DNA from: Aphanomyces cochlioides
Lineage: Eukaryota; Oomycota; Saprolegniomycetes; Saprolegniales; Verrucalvaceae
Assembly: GCA_019828595.1 (NCBI GenBank)
Contig: JAHQRK010000005.1
Span: forward strand, 1,612,001 to 1,676,000
Direction: 5' to 3'
Length of the DNA: 64,000 nucleotides
Shown: positions 27,373 through 40,700 of the stretch, piece by piece
How positions within the stretch are numbered: the stretch's first letter is position 1
Layout of the letters: every line of letters begins with the position of its first letter
Program-made: the position numbers and the translations under genes
The notes under the pieces: model-generated
Told to the model about the DNA's origin: nothing
The model's database searches: none
What the model saw: the letters and a program-made list of their open reading frames with translations, nothing else

Positions 27373-28980
27373 CTGATTTTTAAGTGGGGGAAGATGCTAG
27401 AGGGTAGCACAACCCGAAAAAGCTTGCCGTGGGGCCATTGCGCTGGCTCCAACTCTCGAAAGGTTGTCGAGAGACGAGCAATGACACTGGAGAGTCAATC
27501 GCGCTGAGGAAAGCCCGAGGAATATGCATGGTGCACGGTGCATGCCAGCGCATGCGTAGCGCTTTGGAAGTGCAGAACTTTCCATCTCCACCCTGCAATC
27601 AACGGAAGTCTGTACGATGCAACACTCAAGACTTACTTAGCCTGTAGTCTAAGCAAAGTCTACTCTTCAATTTACGCAGTTCCGGGCTTATTGCTTTGTC
27701 CTTTCTCTGCTCACAAGCCCGGTTGATCAATTGTGAGTCAGAGTATGACATTAAGGCCTTGGCCTTCGAGGCAAAGGACATATTTTACGACCCTCAGACA
27801 ACCTCCCCAAGCTTTCCGTTCATCGGAATTGAATATGGACATTCCACTGCATAGTCGGTACGTGCCTCCTATCAATATTACCAAGGCATGAGCTCGAGAG
27901 TTAAATCGTTTTCAAACACATGGTTAAAACAGCCACGTCGATGTACACTATGGAGTGTTACTCCAGTAGGCAAGGAAGGAGCTGTTTTAGTTAATCTTTA
28001 AACCAAATTTCGAAGGAAGGTTTGTTCAAGGTGTTCAAAGTTTTCAGCTCATGCAGCTTTAGCGACTTGCTATCTTCTCATCGTCTGAATTGTTGATTTT
28101 TACTGTTTGCAAAACCTAGGACATAACGCTTAGTGACAATATCTCGTGTTAGGTTTGGGATACTTTCTTCCCACTGAAACATGCAACATGGGCGGCTTAA
28201 GCTGTCTCTGATCTGTTGATAATCTTGCCCTGATCGAATAAGTGGTTAAAAACCGGTGCAATTATTCGGACTGAATCGACTCCGAAGGAACTGTTTAAAC
28301 TGACTATGGTTGGTATGTTGGTTGGTGAACCATTAAAGTAATCTTCAATCGTTCTCTTCGACGGCGCTCTTTAAGCCAAGTCACTGAACGACGCAAGAAA
28401 CGTCAAAAGTGGAAAAGAAGATACCAATCGAGCAAAAATTTAATGGCAGACCTTCCGTGTGTCCTGTCATCGCTTTGACTATTTTTTTATTTCAGACTTG
28501 CTAAACCTAATTTTGGACAATCTATTGAGTTTTCCAGGTTTTTCAGTATTTCGTTCGTCCAAGATTTTCTGCTCTTCACCGTTTTTCATTTCGTCAAAAA
28601 CAATGACATCTTGTTTGCAAGAAATTATAGGACGGTGTCCTGTAAATTAAGTGGTGAGAGTTGAAACAATAAAGCTCTATAAGTACAGGAAAGAGCAGCT
28701 TAACTTTAGTCTGTGGAGTACACACTACAGTAGAAATGCGACAATCTCATAAATACAAAGCTGTGTAAGCAGAGTATGCAATTTTGTTGTGGCTGAGCAG
28801 CAGCTAACCCATAGATGTCGATCAGCTCGACAAGAAATACCTTGCTTATTGATGTCTATCTGAATTTGAGTACTCGTAGTTTGCATAGAGAAGTACAGTA
28901 ACATTTGAGTACGAGATGGCACCACATGGCACCACATGTTACGAAATGTGAAGTCATCAACGACAAAGCTGATTAGCCTG
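27373..28980. other. Retroelement debris without a coding gene
   Basis: The purine tract TAAGTGGGGGAAG at about 27,380-27,392, followed by TGCTAGAGGGTAGC, looks like the polypurine tract and 5' edge of another LTR, whose end I cannot fix. From about 27.75 to 28.98 kb I see no gene, only AT-rich sequence with short random ORFs. Confidence 0.3.
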
Positions 28981-28989
28981 TGTTAAATA

Positions 28990-29130
28990 AGTCAGGGCGG
29001 TTCCCATTTCAAGAACAAAGTTGTGGAGAAGATCCGCAAAATGGTGGGTGCACACTATCACATCACGACAGCTTATAGCCTGTGGGCGAACGGGAGCGCT
29101 GAAGTTGGTGACACTCTACCATACGCATGC
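28990..29130 (+). pseudogene. Ty3/Gypsy integrase fragment
   Basis: A short in-frame piece reads FKNKVVEKIRKMVGAHYHITTAYSLWANGSAEV, the region of a Ty3 integrase core leading to the third catalytic residue (HxxTTAYSPWANGxxE pattern). It breaks off at about 29,130. It belongs to a different Ty3 clade from the pol at 17.9 kb. Confidence 0.6.
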
Positions 29131-29912
29131 CATCCTTTGCGCAAGTTAAAGCTCCAGGACTTCCTTAGTTTACATGTCAACAATAAAATACTTCGGTTTT
29201 TGTTGACTTTTTCTGGTTGTTTTGCCTGGAATTGTCATGTGTAGTTTCGTTGAAGGTGGCTTTCCGGGTAACTATCCGGATGAATGCATCTTGCCTTTCC
29301 TAATTATTAACGCAAGTATATAATGCTAACCATCTACAGGGAACGACAGTTAACAAGGCCTATGTGGTACTTCGAAATCCATCAAAATGCGTAGTTTTGG
29401 TTGGCTTTAGAGCCTGTTCCGATTAAGGTTTGAGATGGGGTTTGTCCAATCAGAAGACCGGAAATTTTTGGCTACCTCATTCGCGGATCAAATTTTGAGA
29501 ACGACGTATTTTACCTCGTTCGCTACCGAATGGGATGGATGAGTTGTTGATTGGAGGAAAAACGTTTTTCTAGCCTATCAGAGGCATTCAATAATTTTTG
29601 TCTCGTTTGAGGACGAGATGCACCACAATGCCTACCTCGTTCGAAGATCATTCGCAATTTTACTCGGAACTTCCTCTTAGTACTTCGAAATAACAATTTT
29701 TCACGAAACAAATGTGCTGGATAAACATTGATATACGAAACAAAATGGTTCTTGAAACGAAAGTATCGAAAAAATTCTTTGATTTGACATTTGTATGCTC
29801 GACGGAAGTATTTTAGATACCACCGTTTGTGTTTTCAAACAGTGTTTCGTTCTCAATATCCGGATGTTGAAACCACTACTGGTAGTGTCGTCTCACTAGA
29901 GATAAAGCCACC
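29131..29912. other. No gene seen
   Basis: AT-rich, repeated short motifs (CGTTCG / ACGAGG around 29,440-29,650) but no supported feature. Confidence 0.4.
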
Positions 29913-32087
29913 ATGGACGTAAGAGAGCGCACCGCTCATGTGATGTCGAATCGAATCGTCCAAAATACTCGCAAGCAATACGAGGGTGCTATCAATCGCT
30001 TTCGCACGTGGTTGGGCCAAAACCATCCTTCTCAAATTGAAAATGATCGTATTTCTCTCCCTTAAGACAACGACGCATGCTTGCAATTTCTTGCTTACAT
30101 GTCTGTCAAGCGAGATTCTAGGGGGTTGGAACTTGTGCCAGTCAAATCCAATTCATTTTCGACAATTAATAAGTGCTGCAGTGCACTGAAACATATATAC
30201 ACTGAAGCAAAGCTCAGGGTGCCCGATGATCTTAGCATGCTGCTTTCACGTAAGTCATCATTTGTCGATGCAAGCTCATGTTATAACTAGATTTTGCCAG
30301 TCGCTTCAAACGCCAAGTCGCACAAGCAAAAGAGGATGGGGAAATGAAATGCCTCATAGTGAGGGAAAATCCCCGATATCTTGGTCTGGTAAACAGCTTA
30401 TACGTCATAAATTATTCATCAGACTATTTAGGTTATGAATTTCTCTGTTTGAAAGCCATTGGGAGTGACATTGATTTTTCGTCAGAGCTCACAATGCATC
30501 CCTTCCTCATTTTTTGCTGGAATCTTATGGCCAGATCAATCTCAACAGCGTCAATTAGGTTTGAACATATTTCATGGGACGGTATGCTCTAAATCATTCG
30601 TTGGATTTCATTTTTATGCAAGGAGATGCTTTACTTGTACAATTTGAAAGGTCTAAGAACGATCAAGAGGGAAATTTTTCCTTTCCCCGGCATGTTTATG
30701 CTAATCCCATACGTCGCGCGCTTTGCCCTGTGCTAAGGTATATCATCTACAATTTTAATCTTACTTTATGTCTTCATTAGTCTAGCTGTACTTGTTTTCA
30801 CTCGTGGTCGACCTATCAGGTCGACTCCTACTTTAATTTTTGGGCCTGGCATGAAAGAAAGGTTTGCACAATGGTTGAAGAGGACTTGCAAACTGTTTGG
30901 CGAAGAGATGATGTCGATGGGCTTGTCAATTTTAGATATTGGGACGCACTCTTTTCGAAAGGGTGTCGCTACTGCTCTTTCAAACAATCCAGGTGGACCA
31001 CAATCGGTCTCTATATGGCTTCACGCCAGTTGGAGCCTTGGGAATGTACAAAATAGGTACATTTTTGTGGGATCTGGTGGCGACCAGTTCGTGGGAAGAG
31101 CTGCTACAGGTGAAATAGACCATAACCTGATTAGATCTAAGTATATATAGGCCTCAATGTGAATGAAGAAGAATTTGCATGCCTCCCGCCACATTTTCAT
31201 GATCTTGTTCTCTCTGTCAGCGAATGGGAGCGAATACTGCCAGGGTATTCAACCTGGTACGACGAGAGATTTCGACCAGTTGTTCCATTTCTTTTGGCAT
31301 CGCTTGTCTATCACCAAGAGTGGATTGCGGCTAACTTTCCCCCGAAACATCTAATCTTCTTTTCCTCTGTGTGGACATCTCCTCTCTTGGCCAACGTAAA
31401 AAAGTCGTCTTGGATGGATTCTTGAACACTATATCTAATCTTGTTGCTTCTCGGATCCCCCCACAAGTAGCACTATTTGGTCGAATGAGCAAAGTCGAAA
31501 CTAAACTTGATTCAATTATTGACATGCTCCATAAGCAACAAGAGGATGTCATATCCACTCAAGTAGAGCGCCAACAGAGTACCCCTGTGACTTTAAGCGT
31601 GTTGACAAATGCTTTGACGGAAATGCATGCTCGTTTGCTTCGGGATATAGGTCAACAGTCTTCATGTCAAGGGCTTTCCACTACGAATACAATTGAAAGC
31701 CGCCCACAAGACCTCGTACAACCATTTGCTCTCCCCCAACCCATGGAAAAAAATCGACTTCTTCCCTGCTGTGCGGGTCTTTGATATGTGGAGATTTTGG
31801 TTTGATGGTTTTCCTGAAGGGCCAATACCCCTTTTCGTTTTTTGAAAGCAGGCGACTTTTTAAAGCGAAGCCATCAATCGTCGTTCTCGAAGGCAAAGTA
31901 TGTTATTCAAACCATATCATCCCTAGCTAAAATTTCAATTGCTGAAGTGGCCAAATTCAACCCACCATTGAGAAATGAAGTTTTTGAGCGCGGTTATTCT
32001 GAATTGTGCTTGCAGCTTCCTCATTCACAACGCTATATCGAGCTGAAGTGTCACACAGTGTACGATATATTGAAAGCACGTAAATGA
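29913..32087 (+). pseudogene. Crypton-type tyrosine recombinase with short introns, partly decayed
   Basis: Starts ATGGACGTAAGAGAG with the N-terminal domain RKQYEGAINRFRTWLGQNHPSQI; the frame then breaks near 30,064. Later pieces are SFSTINKCCSALKHIYTEAKLRVPDDL, then the catalytic domain: FCWNLMARSISTASIRFEHISW (box-I Arg), RSKNDQEGN (Lys box), GTHSFRKGVATAL (intact His-x-x-Arg) and VQNRYIFVG (Tyr). GT-AG introns fit at 30,738-30,780 (43 nt) and 31,110-31,150 (41 nt); removing the second gives continuity into GLNVNEEEFACLPPHFHD, which matches the same place in the 24.9-kb copy. The end (about 31,780-32,087) is the GCR1_C-like DNA-binding tail (MWRFWFDGFPEG...). It keeps all visible catalytic residues but has frame breaks in the N-terminal half. 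Confidence 0.7.
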
Positions 32088-33340
32088 TCTCAAATGACTG
32101 GTCGTCCATAAGTCTAACAATCAATTGATATTATACACGAATAGTAAGTTCGTAATTCGTACTTCATTGTTTCGTCCTGCATTGCACTCAAACTTGTACG
32201 GCTACACTCAAAACAATGTAGTCATCATGCTCAGTGAGGTTGCTAAATAGATAATGTCATTGGATCTCATGATAAAAAACTTACAGCAACAAAATCTCCC
32301 GACGGCCCGTCGTGCAGAGGGCAAAACAAGACAACACAGGCAGTGTTCCAGTGGTTGCACCCAATGGTTCGTCGTTGCAACGGCAAGCCAAGACCACGCC
32401 AGCATTATCCTTGTGGTTCCATGCAATTTCAATGCTTGTTGCTGGCTAAACACTGAGGAATGAAGTTGTCATGTTGGTTTTGCTTCATGTTTAGCACATG
32501 AATCACAACCAACATGACCACTTGGTTCCTCAATGGGTGCACGGGCGATGTCCATCTTGGTTCATTCATTTTGTCCGTCTTGAGGCAATTGTGAAGCTTG
32601 TTCCAAGGACGTGGTGACCACACACTGGCAGGGCAATGTCTGCCAACGAGAGAGCGAGCCAGCTCAGATGCGGTCTGGCTTCTGCAATTTTGCCTTGTGG
32701 GAGGTCTTCATGGAGCCAACTTCTTGTGAGAGGTCTTGATGGAGCCAACTTGCCTTGTGCATGCTCACGGATCTGCTCATTCCACACCAGCTCGCTCAAA
32801 ACGATTGTGAGGCTGGAAAGCCTCTATTTTATTATATTTATTGTTTTATAGAGGTTTTCGTGATTGTTTCGTGAACCCCCAAATAACATGAAATACTTGT
32901 ACTTATTTTAGCCGCTCACTGTTAATTTATTTGTGCCATACTGTATTGTGTCTCTATAAAAAACTGGAATCTTGCAAAGAAAATATCGACGCAGCCATTT
33001 TGAAAAATGACGCAATACAAACTTCAAATGAAATGAAATTGAATGTCTCGAACAAGGTTTTCAAACATTTAAAACATTTGAAATTACACTATTTAAGGTT
33101 CATGATCGAGGTCAATATAAGAAAATGCTTGCGTACACCTTAAATAGTGTATGCGTCAATTAATTGAAACATTTTCGAAACATCTCAAAATTTCAGTTTT
33201 GGACCCAAACGGCAAAAAAAAATAACAAAATTATATTATAATACAGCTTATTTAATTATAGATTCCTTTCAATAATAGTTTTTATGTACTAGTTTGTGTT
33301 GAATATGTCTTCTTACAGGTTATTGAATTATGAAGACTAT
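32088..33340. other. No gene seen; short local duplications
   Basis: No credible coding sequence. A local duplication of GAGGTCTT(C/G)ATGGAGCCAACTT occurs at about 32,701 and 32,731. The TGGTTCATTC and GGTTGTGATTCATG segments are palindrome-rich (32,470-32,520). Confidence 0.4.
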
Positions 33341-33342
33341 TA

Positions 33343-35133
33343 CAGAGGTCTGGGAAATTTAAGACCACAGAAAAATGCTCGTTGATTGGCCAGTTTCAAG
33401 TTCAACGTGACTCTTACACCTTCTATATATAATATCCTATATTATATGATAATTGAATTGTAGAAACTCAACAGCACTCAGTTGAGTAAGAGATCCTGCA
33501 ATTGCATATACTACAAAACTAAATACAGAATGCCAATGACCCAGTAGAGCATTGTTTTTGATCCATAACCAATACAGTTTTCAAGAAACACAGAAACCTC
33601 CATAAATTAATATTGATGATGTCCCTGTCGAGGATGCAATTCATTCATGAACTCGATGTGATCAAAGAAAAGGAAAATGAACAATGCTGAATTAACCTTC
33701 TTTAGGCAACGCTTTCTTGAAACTAGATCTAATTGTTTCAGAGCTAATTGCATTCCAAGCTGCAATGGCTCGTTCAATCGTAGCCTTTCTCTTTTCTTTG
33801 GCTGTTCGTTGCGTTGTTGTTTCGGCAAGCCACATTCTCCGTAAAATACTCTTGAAGGGGCCCATGACGCCCACGTCCAAAGGCTACAACACAGAGGTGC
33901 AATTCTTTGGGAGAGGACAGAGGTAAGAACTCAATTCTTCCTCAACAATAGAGACGCTCTCTTCGCTGACATGCGCGGCAAAATTGTCAACAACAAATAG
34001 TGTTGGCCCGCGCAATTCAGGTCTAAATAGTGTTAAACATAAATAGAGTGAAATTTAAATAGTACCTCATCAGCTCATGAAGGAAATATTTCCATCCATC
34101 ACTGTCCATCCAGGCATTCTTTTGAACAAAATATATGTGCTCTTGAGGATATTGGCGTAATTCATCTTGCTCAATGTATCCACCTTTTTCACCCTTAATG
34201 ATGAACAGTATTGGTAGTTTTTCACCTGTAAATAGTGTTAGAAGCAGTTAGTATAGCACTAATTTATACCATTGCTGCGAGCAGAAAGCACCGCGGTTAA
34301 ACGAGCGGACGACTTTTCACTCGAGTTCACAGAGGTATCTTGGCCGATCTGTGCCCATAGATACCGAGGAGGAGTATCATAATAGATACCCGTTTCGTCT
34401 ACATTAATGATATTTTCGTTAGTTATATACCTATAGTCTCGCCAAAATTGATCACAGAACTTCTTTTTCGTGTCGCGCAGTTCGTCACGTGTCAATGGAC
34501 ACGAAGATGTTGATGCACGCCGCCATGAAAAGTTGTGGCGAATGGCGAAATCACGGCAAAGTGACCCAATATTCTTGTATGGGTCACTGATACACTCACA
34601 TGAAGCGAGGTAATCGCGTAGCCATTCTGAGTGGTACGATTTCAAATATTGGACCATGTGAAAAGTACTAAGAGGCCTTCGCTTCTCGCGTAGAAACTCC
34701 ATGAATTGGAGAAGGCTCTAATGAATGCAACAAATAACAATAACATATTATATTATATCCTTACTTGAGGCTGAGGTAATATACATGGTCTCCCTGGTCC
34801 TGGCGATCTCTTCGCTTTGGAAGGAAGTGATACCAACCTTGAGGTTTCCATTTGCGTATCGTTTCTTTTGATATGCTCGTGGCTTGGGCAACGGCTTGTA
34901 TACCTTGCTCTTCTACAGCACGTACGATCTTCAGCTTGTAGGCAGCGGTGTATGACCGCCGCAGTTTGGCCAAGTTTTCTTGCTTTTCTGACATCGTGTC
35001 AGAACTTTTGTGGCCATCAAGTTCGGGCTGTCATCCTGTCATTTCAATTAATCGTCATAATTAATATTATTAATTTTGGAAGTTCGATAGTGGGTTAGGG
35101 TTGCTGTGTGGTCTTAAATTTCCCAGACCTCTG
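33343..35133 (-). mobile_element. Pogo/Tigger-like DNA transposon (1,791 bp)
   Basis: Exact 27-bp terminal inverted repeats (33,343-33,369 and 35,107-35,133) beginning CAGAGGTCTGGGAAATTT. They are flanked by TA on both sides (33,341-33,342 and 35,134-35,135), the target duplication of the Tc1/mariner-pogo superfamily. The CAG start and a DDE_1-type transposase on the minus strand place it in the pogo group. Confidence 0.9.
33692..34994 (-). pseudogene. DDE_1 (pogo/Tigger) transposase, multi-exon, one probable frameshift
   Basis: Exon 1 starts at 34,994 with a psq/CENP-B-like helix-turn-helix (RRSYTAAYKLKIVRAVEEQG ... SISKETIRKW). A frame change near 34,840 is needed before exon 1 can join a 47-nt GT-AG intron (34,718-34,764). 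The core has INVDETGIYYDTPP (first Asp), then after two further short introns (about 34,226-34,271 and 34,022-34,068) the second Asp in LFVVDNFAAH and the third in LQPLDVGVMGPFK. The C-terminus ends at 33,692. The exact repeats imply recent movement; the single break could be real or an assembly error. Confidence 0.75.
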
Positions 35134-35764
35134 TATTTAAAGAAAAGTAGGTATGGAAAATCTACCAATCAAAATCATCTTTTCTTTTTAAATTTTTTGA
35201 TTGGCTGAAATGGAGAAGTGGATGTTTTCAAAACTGCTGTTCGGAGCGATTTTTGAGTCACCGACTTTTGGAAATCCATCCAATCAAACTCATTTTCATC
35301 GCATTTTGCAAGAAACGCTCTGATTTGGAGCGGTTTTTGTGTCCCTAACCCGTTTCTTGGTCCTTAGGACTTGTTTTCTGGCAGTTTACATTGTTTTCAT
35401 GGCATGGAAGCCGTTCATGTTGTATGTACTATTGCTTGGGGATCTTGTCGATGGCTTTGATAGACTTGATGTCAAAGACTTGAAGCCTGTGAGATGGCTG
35501 GACGTCCATCAGGTCTCTCGACAAAAAATACTTACTTATTGGTAGACATTAGCCTATTATATGAATGAATTACAGCGAGTTTTGACCACCTCAAAAACCG
35601 CCGACTCAAAAACCGTTCCCTGCATGCTATTGCTATTTTTCCTTATTACACCATTTTCCGGTTTAGTTCGTTTAACTTGCGATATATTTCGTATCATTTG
35701 CAATATATTTCGCATCACATGCAATATATTTTGTATCAGTACTTTGCTAATGTTTATACAGTGT

Positions 35765-37407
35765 ACTACACCTTTTTGCGTTTAAGTTAGATCATTTTTC
35801 GATTGATTTAATCTGTTCAAAAGAATTTAAGTTCAATGACATTTCAATAAACACAACTGCACTTCAATTTAATCTCACTGCCCTCAACTGCATTTATAGA
35901 AAGTCAATGTCATTTAAAGAAAGTCCACGCCATCGATTTAAAAGACAACATCATTTTAAGAAAAATCAACAACACTTTATAAAACTCACAACCTACAAAA
36001 TAAGCAATTTACACAACTTGAGTGACCCTCACATTCAGGACGCGAATTATTTGGTACTAGTACATGTTAGTCGTAAGGAAGGTTTGAGAGAAGAGCCAAA
36101 CCAAGTCAGCATCGTCGCATAATTCGCGTCCTGAATGTGAGGGTCACTCAAGTTGTGTAAATTGTATAGACTTCAGAATTTACAGTGTGGATTGCACTGG
36201 CATTTCTATTTTGTCCAATCCAAATTTATAGTAGTTTCAATTGGCTATATATATGGAGGAGTACATCAATGTTGTGCGAGTTGTCAGAGCTCCCTCATCT
36301 CACGCTCATGCTTGTCGAGCTACAACGAATTCTTGCACACCTGTGCTAGCAGTAATGATGACAACTGACCAAATAAATTACGATGAATTTACTCCTATTT
36401 CTCTGAGTTTACTGTTAACCAACAACGGAGCGATTACAGTATTTCTGAGGGGATGGACGCTAGGGCGATAAAGCTATGCCATCACATACGGCCTCGTGAT
36501 ACTCCGAAGTGTTTAAAATCCCGTAGAGATCATAAATCACACATTTAAGGAGACAAGATGATTGTTGATTCCTTAGTATCAGTCCTTTATTCGAGATTGC
36601 ATTGCTAAACTAATACAAGTTACATGACCAGCGCCAACTCTTCTACATGTATTGTGTCAGTTAAAATGCTGAAAGTAGACATCTTTCTATATGGCTAGCA
36701 ATCAGCGTGTTGAGTTGTAGACTACATATCGTCCCTCGACATGCAACGAGTTTACATGTGTGTGGTTTTTCATTCAACCTCTTATGCAGTTGAACGTGAG
36801 TTTCGAATGATGTGAGAACTAATTTAAGTGTACTGCGATTCTAGCCTGCCTCTGTCACACTGAACCCTGTTTCTTAGTTATGAGTGCCTGGTAAGGGAGT
36901 TTAGATTAGCTTTCAACTACGTTTTCCTTTGTGTAGCGCTGGGATAAATCATTGGGTGTTTTCTCTATTTTATTAGCATTTGATTGGACAATGAATCCAC
37001 AGTGCAAACTGCTCTGTGATTTCCATTGAGAGGTAAATTCAAATCGTACAATACAAATTGCAAGTATAAATACAGAGAAAATTATCACTTTATTGGAAAA
37101 AACAGTGATCTTTGCACTGTAACCCCCTTAATTTCAATATGTCGAGCACTGTAAAAGTTGATGAATGCTTATTTTGTAGGTTGTGAGTTTTATAAAGTGT
37201 TGTTGATTTTTCTTAAAATGATGTTGTCTTTTAAATCGATGGCGTGGACTTTCTTTAAATGACATTGACTTTCTATAAATGCAGTTGAGGGCAGTGAGAT
37301 TAAATTGGAGTGCAGTTGTGTTTATTGAAATGTCATTGAACTTAAATTCTTTTGAACAGATTAAATCAATCGAAAAATGATCTAACTTAAACGCAAAAAG
37401 GTGTAGT
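35765..37407. mobile_element. Non-autonomous element with 242-bp terminal inverted repeats
   Basis: 35,765-36,006 is the reverse complement of 37,166-37,407, nearly identical. The ends read ACTACACCTTTTTGCG. Just inside the left arm is a second inverted pair, about 36,005-36,050 against 36,120-36,166, perfect over about 44 bp with a 70-nt loop. No transposase is encoded and no clear target duplication is visible. The interior (36.2-37.1 kb) has no supported gene. Confidence 0.75.
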
Positions 37408-37737
37408 AATTATCATGCTGGCTGGACCAACATACGCCCGCGGACCCGACCTGATGCAATCCATGTTGAATCAGTTCTATCAAGTCACCAACCCGGATTG
37501 AATCAGTTGCAGAATTCACCAACACGGGTCCATCGAGTTGGCAACAGCAAAATTTTGAGATTTTTGTTTCAGTGAAATTCGATCGAAATTGATCGACACC
37601 AAAATCTTGGCGATCAGAAATTGGGCAACGCTGATCAAATTTTAACCAAACCTGAGTGTCTACATGTCCTAGGTCACAGCATTCCACCGGAATCAATTTG
37701 GTGTGCTTGAATGAGGGCAAAAAATGTGTGGATTTAT

Positions 37738-40700
37738 TTAGAAACTTTGCAGTACTTTGATATCGTTCAAAAAGTTTCCTAAATCTTTCAGAAACGTGGG
37801 CTCGTCGGACTGGCCGCTCCAGCATCTCAAGCTTAAACTTCGTTTTTCTCCTGTGTACAAGGGCAAGCAAACTTGGTAAAACGACGTCATATCGACTTGG
37901 GCCATGTGGTATAAGAGCAGACTCAACTCCTCCGTGAGCAATGTGAAGCGACCACTCGTCAATAAATTCAATACGGTGTGAACATAGGCCATGCGAATTT
38001 CACTTCGAAATCCAGCGAAGCTGAACAAGTAGTGCGACGAATGGATCCTCTCTAAGGAGACAACGATTTGCTTGCAAACTGGAGGGGGGAGATTTTCTTG
38101 TTGTAAAATTGTCACAATTGCCTACAAGAATCTTAACAGTATCACATGGCAAATCGCACCTTCAGAATGGCAGCAAAATATTTGCCAGCAAGCTGGTTGG
38201 GAAATTCTTTTAATCTTTGACCATTTTCGTCGAAATTATTCCGAGTCACAACGAAGAATCGATAGTGATTCTCCAAAATCTAACACGTAGGGTTGAGAAC
38301 TTCACCACATTGACCCATGTACCTCCTCCATCAAAGAGACGAAATATGGAGCCACGGAATCAAAATGTTTCGGAGCAAAGATGACCTAAATTAAACACAT
38401 GAGCAACTTTCGGTCGATAATCTTTTGCTCACTTCGTTCAGAGAGCCAAAACACAGCTCCAAAATGCTAAACAGCGTCTTCAAAACACGATCCTGTAAGA
38501 GCAAGTACCTTTGCAACAAACTCGCGGTTGTTGGTGTGGACTCTTCAACAAGTGTGCGAAGCAACTTCAGAAATCCAGACAAAATTGATGTTCCCGATTC
38601 TCCTAACTCGTCCAACCTAGGGGTGAAAAGCTTAATCATCGTTGGTGCAAAATATCTGTACTTCAATGCTAGCTGAGTGTTTTGGAATAGTTCAACCAGA
38701 GTAGTCACAATTTGGGCGACAATTTCATTTGGCAATTCCTTTCGAATCGATCGGAACAAATCTCCATAAAGACCAATCAACTCGTTGATCGCAGTAGCAG
38801 CGCTCTGTGGTTTAGTTGAATTGCTTTGGTACAAATACGACAAATATAGTCGCAAGACTTCTAAAGTGTAAGGAAGGACTGGTTGAATTTGCGAATAAAA
38901 GGCCACTTTGATGACTTTTGGCTTCACAACAATCGCGTTTGATATTGATCTCACAACAGTTATATCACGCATCAGTTGAGAAAACAATGAAGCCTCAACC
39001 ACTCGATGGGAATTTTGTTGCATCGTGACGATAGACTCCACCAATGAATTCAACACTGGCGAGAGAATTGCTGAAAAACCAGGGGCGGTTTGATTCCAAT
39101 CACCGCTGAAAATTGAATTAAGTACAGCAATGTACAAATTTCCTTGAACAGATTTTGGTAAGTGTAAACCAAATCTTTGCATATTTGTTTTGAGCTGTTG
39201 CATCGATGGAATTTCATCTTGAATTGGGTGAGGAAACACAGAACCAATGCATGCCAACAAATTCAGCGCAGCTTGAACAACTGTCTAATCAAAAGTTAAG
39301 TTGAGAGTTGATCCTGATGAAGTACTTGAGGTGAAGGAACAATGGATGAATCCAATGTCGTTAAAACAATTTGAGTGATGGATTCCCCGGCAGATTTCAA
39401 CGAATCGGTTCCGCCACTTTGATACACGAATGGTACACAACTTGTGCTCTGACGGACACAGGTCAGAATTTCACACTACAACAGTTTGATGAATATAGCT
39501 CTCAAAATGAGGTTATCACTTCGAAGTCAACATATACAGCGCCACGAGTATGAAGTCGATGTGCAACAGTGTACTCTGCCAACTGAATAAATAGCAGTAA
39601 AATATCCCAACCCGTGGCCTTGTCAGACAAAACATCACTATTACTGAAATGTTGCGCTGCAACCGATGATAGTAAAGCACACGACACAGTTAAATCATGT
39701 ACCTACAAGAACGTTAATGCAATGCGGTGTTTATAGCGTACAGCATGGACTTCAGAACTTCTTTCAGCTGGAATGGGAAGTGTGTGGATTTGCATAAATT
39801 GTTGACAGTTTCCACGAACTGCTGGGAGCACAAGTTCAAGAAGTGGTTGTGCACAACCAGGGAGCTACATTTTGAGTTATTCACGGCAAATTCATAAATC
39901 ATACCTTAGTGATACGTCTAGTCAACGAAAAACATTCAAATACGAATGCTTTGAGGTCAGACAATTCAGCAGTTTCTTGTCCTTGGTCTTGCAACGTACC
40001 GGTTGTGATCTCTTGACTATCGTCTCCTGAAATATCTGCACTATTTGCTGTGTTTTGTCGTGGTGGAGGTTCGTCGTCCAATTCCTCCAACTGTGCTTGA
40101 TTTGATGAATACAACATTCGTTGCACGAGATGCTGCATCACTCCAATCAAGCCTTTTTCATATGATCGCAAAAGTTGAGGATCTTGTTGAGCTCCACTTT
40201 CTTCGGCGTCTTCGACATGAGTTATAAACACTTCCCAAACCGTTAAACAATGGAAAAGTCCCGAGGTATGTGGCTGATGGATTGTAAGCTCCAAAACTTG
40301 TCCTAGCAAGGATGACAACGAAGCAGCAAATTGAGGGCTATGCAAATGTCGAAGATGAGAAGTCAAATAGGCTTCGACCAGGGCTGAAACTTTGTCTAGA
40401 TAGTCATCGCCGACGTTTTTGATCCTCACTTCCGAAAGTGCAGAGAGAATATTCAATACGACTGCTAGACCAGACTCAACAACGACAACTGTAACATCCC
40501 GTGGCCATTTCTTTGAGAAAATGGTCATGAGGGCATCACAGGCCGTACAGCTTGACATGAGAAGCGAAAATCGCGCTTGCTGTTCGACATAAGCCCGATT
40601 GGTAGCGTATTCACCAAGAATACAAACCAAATCCTTCAGCACGGGAGCAGACAAGCCATCAAATGTGCATAAGTAGCCTGCAATCCGCAATGTGACGCTT

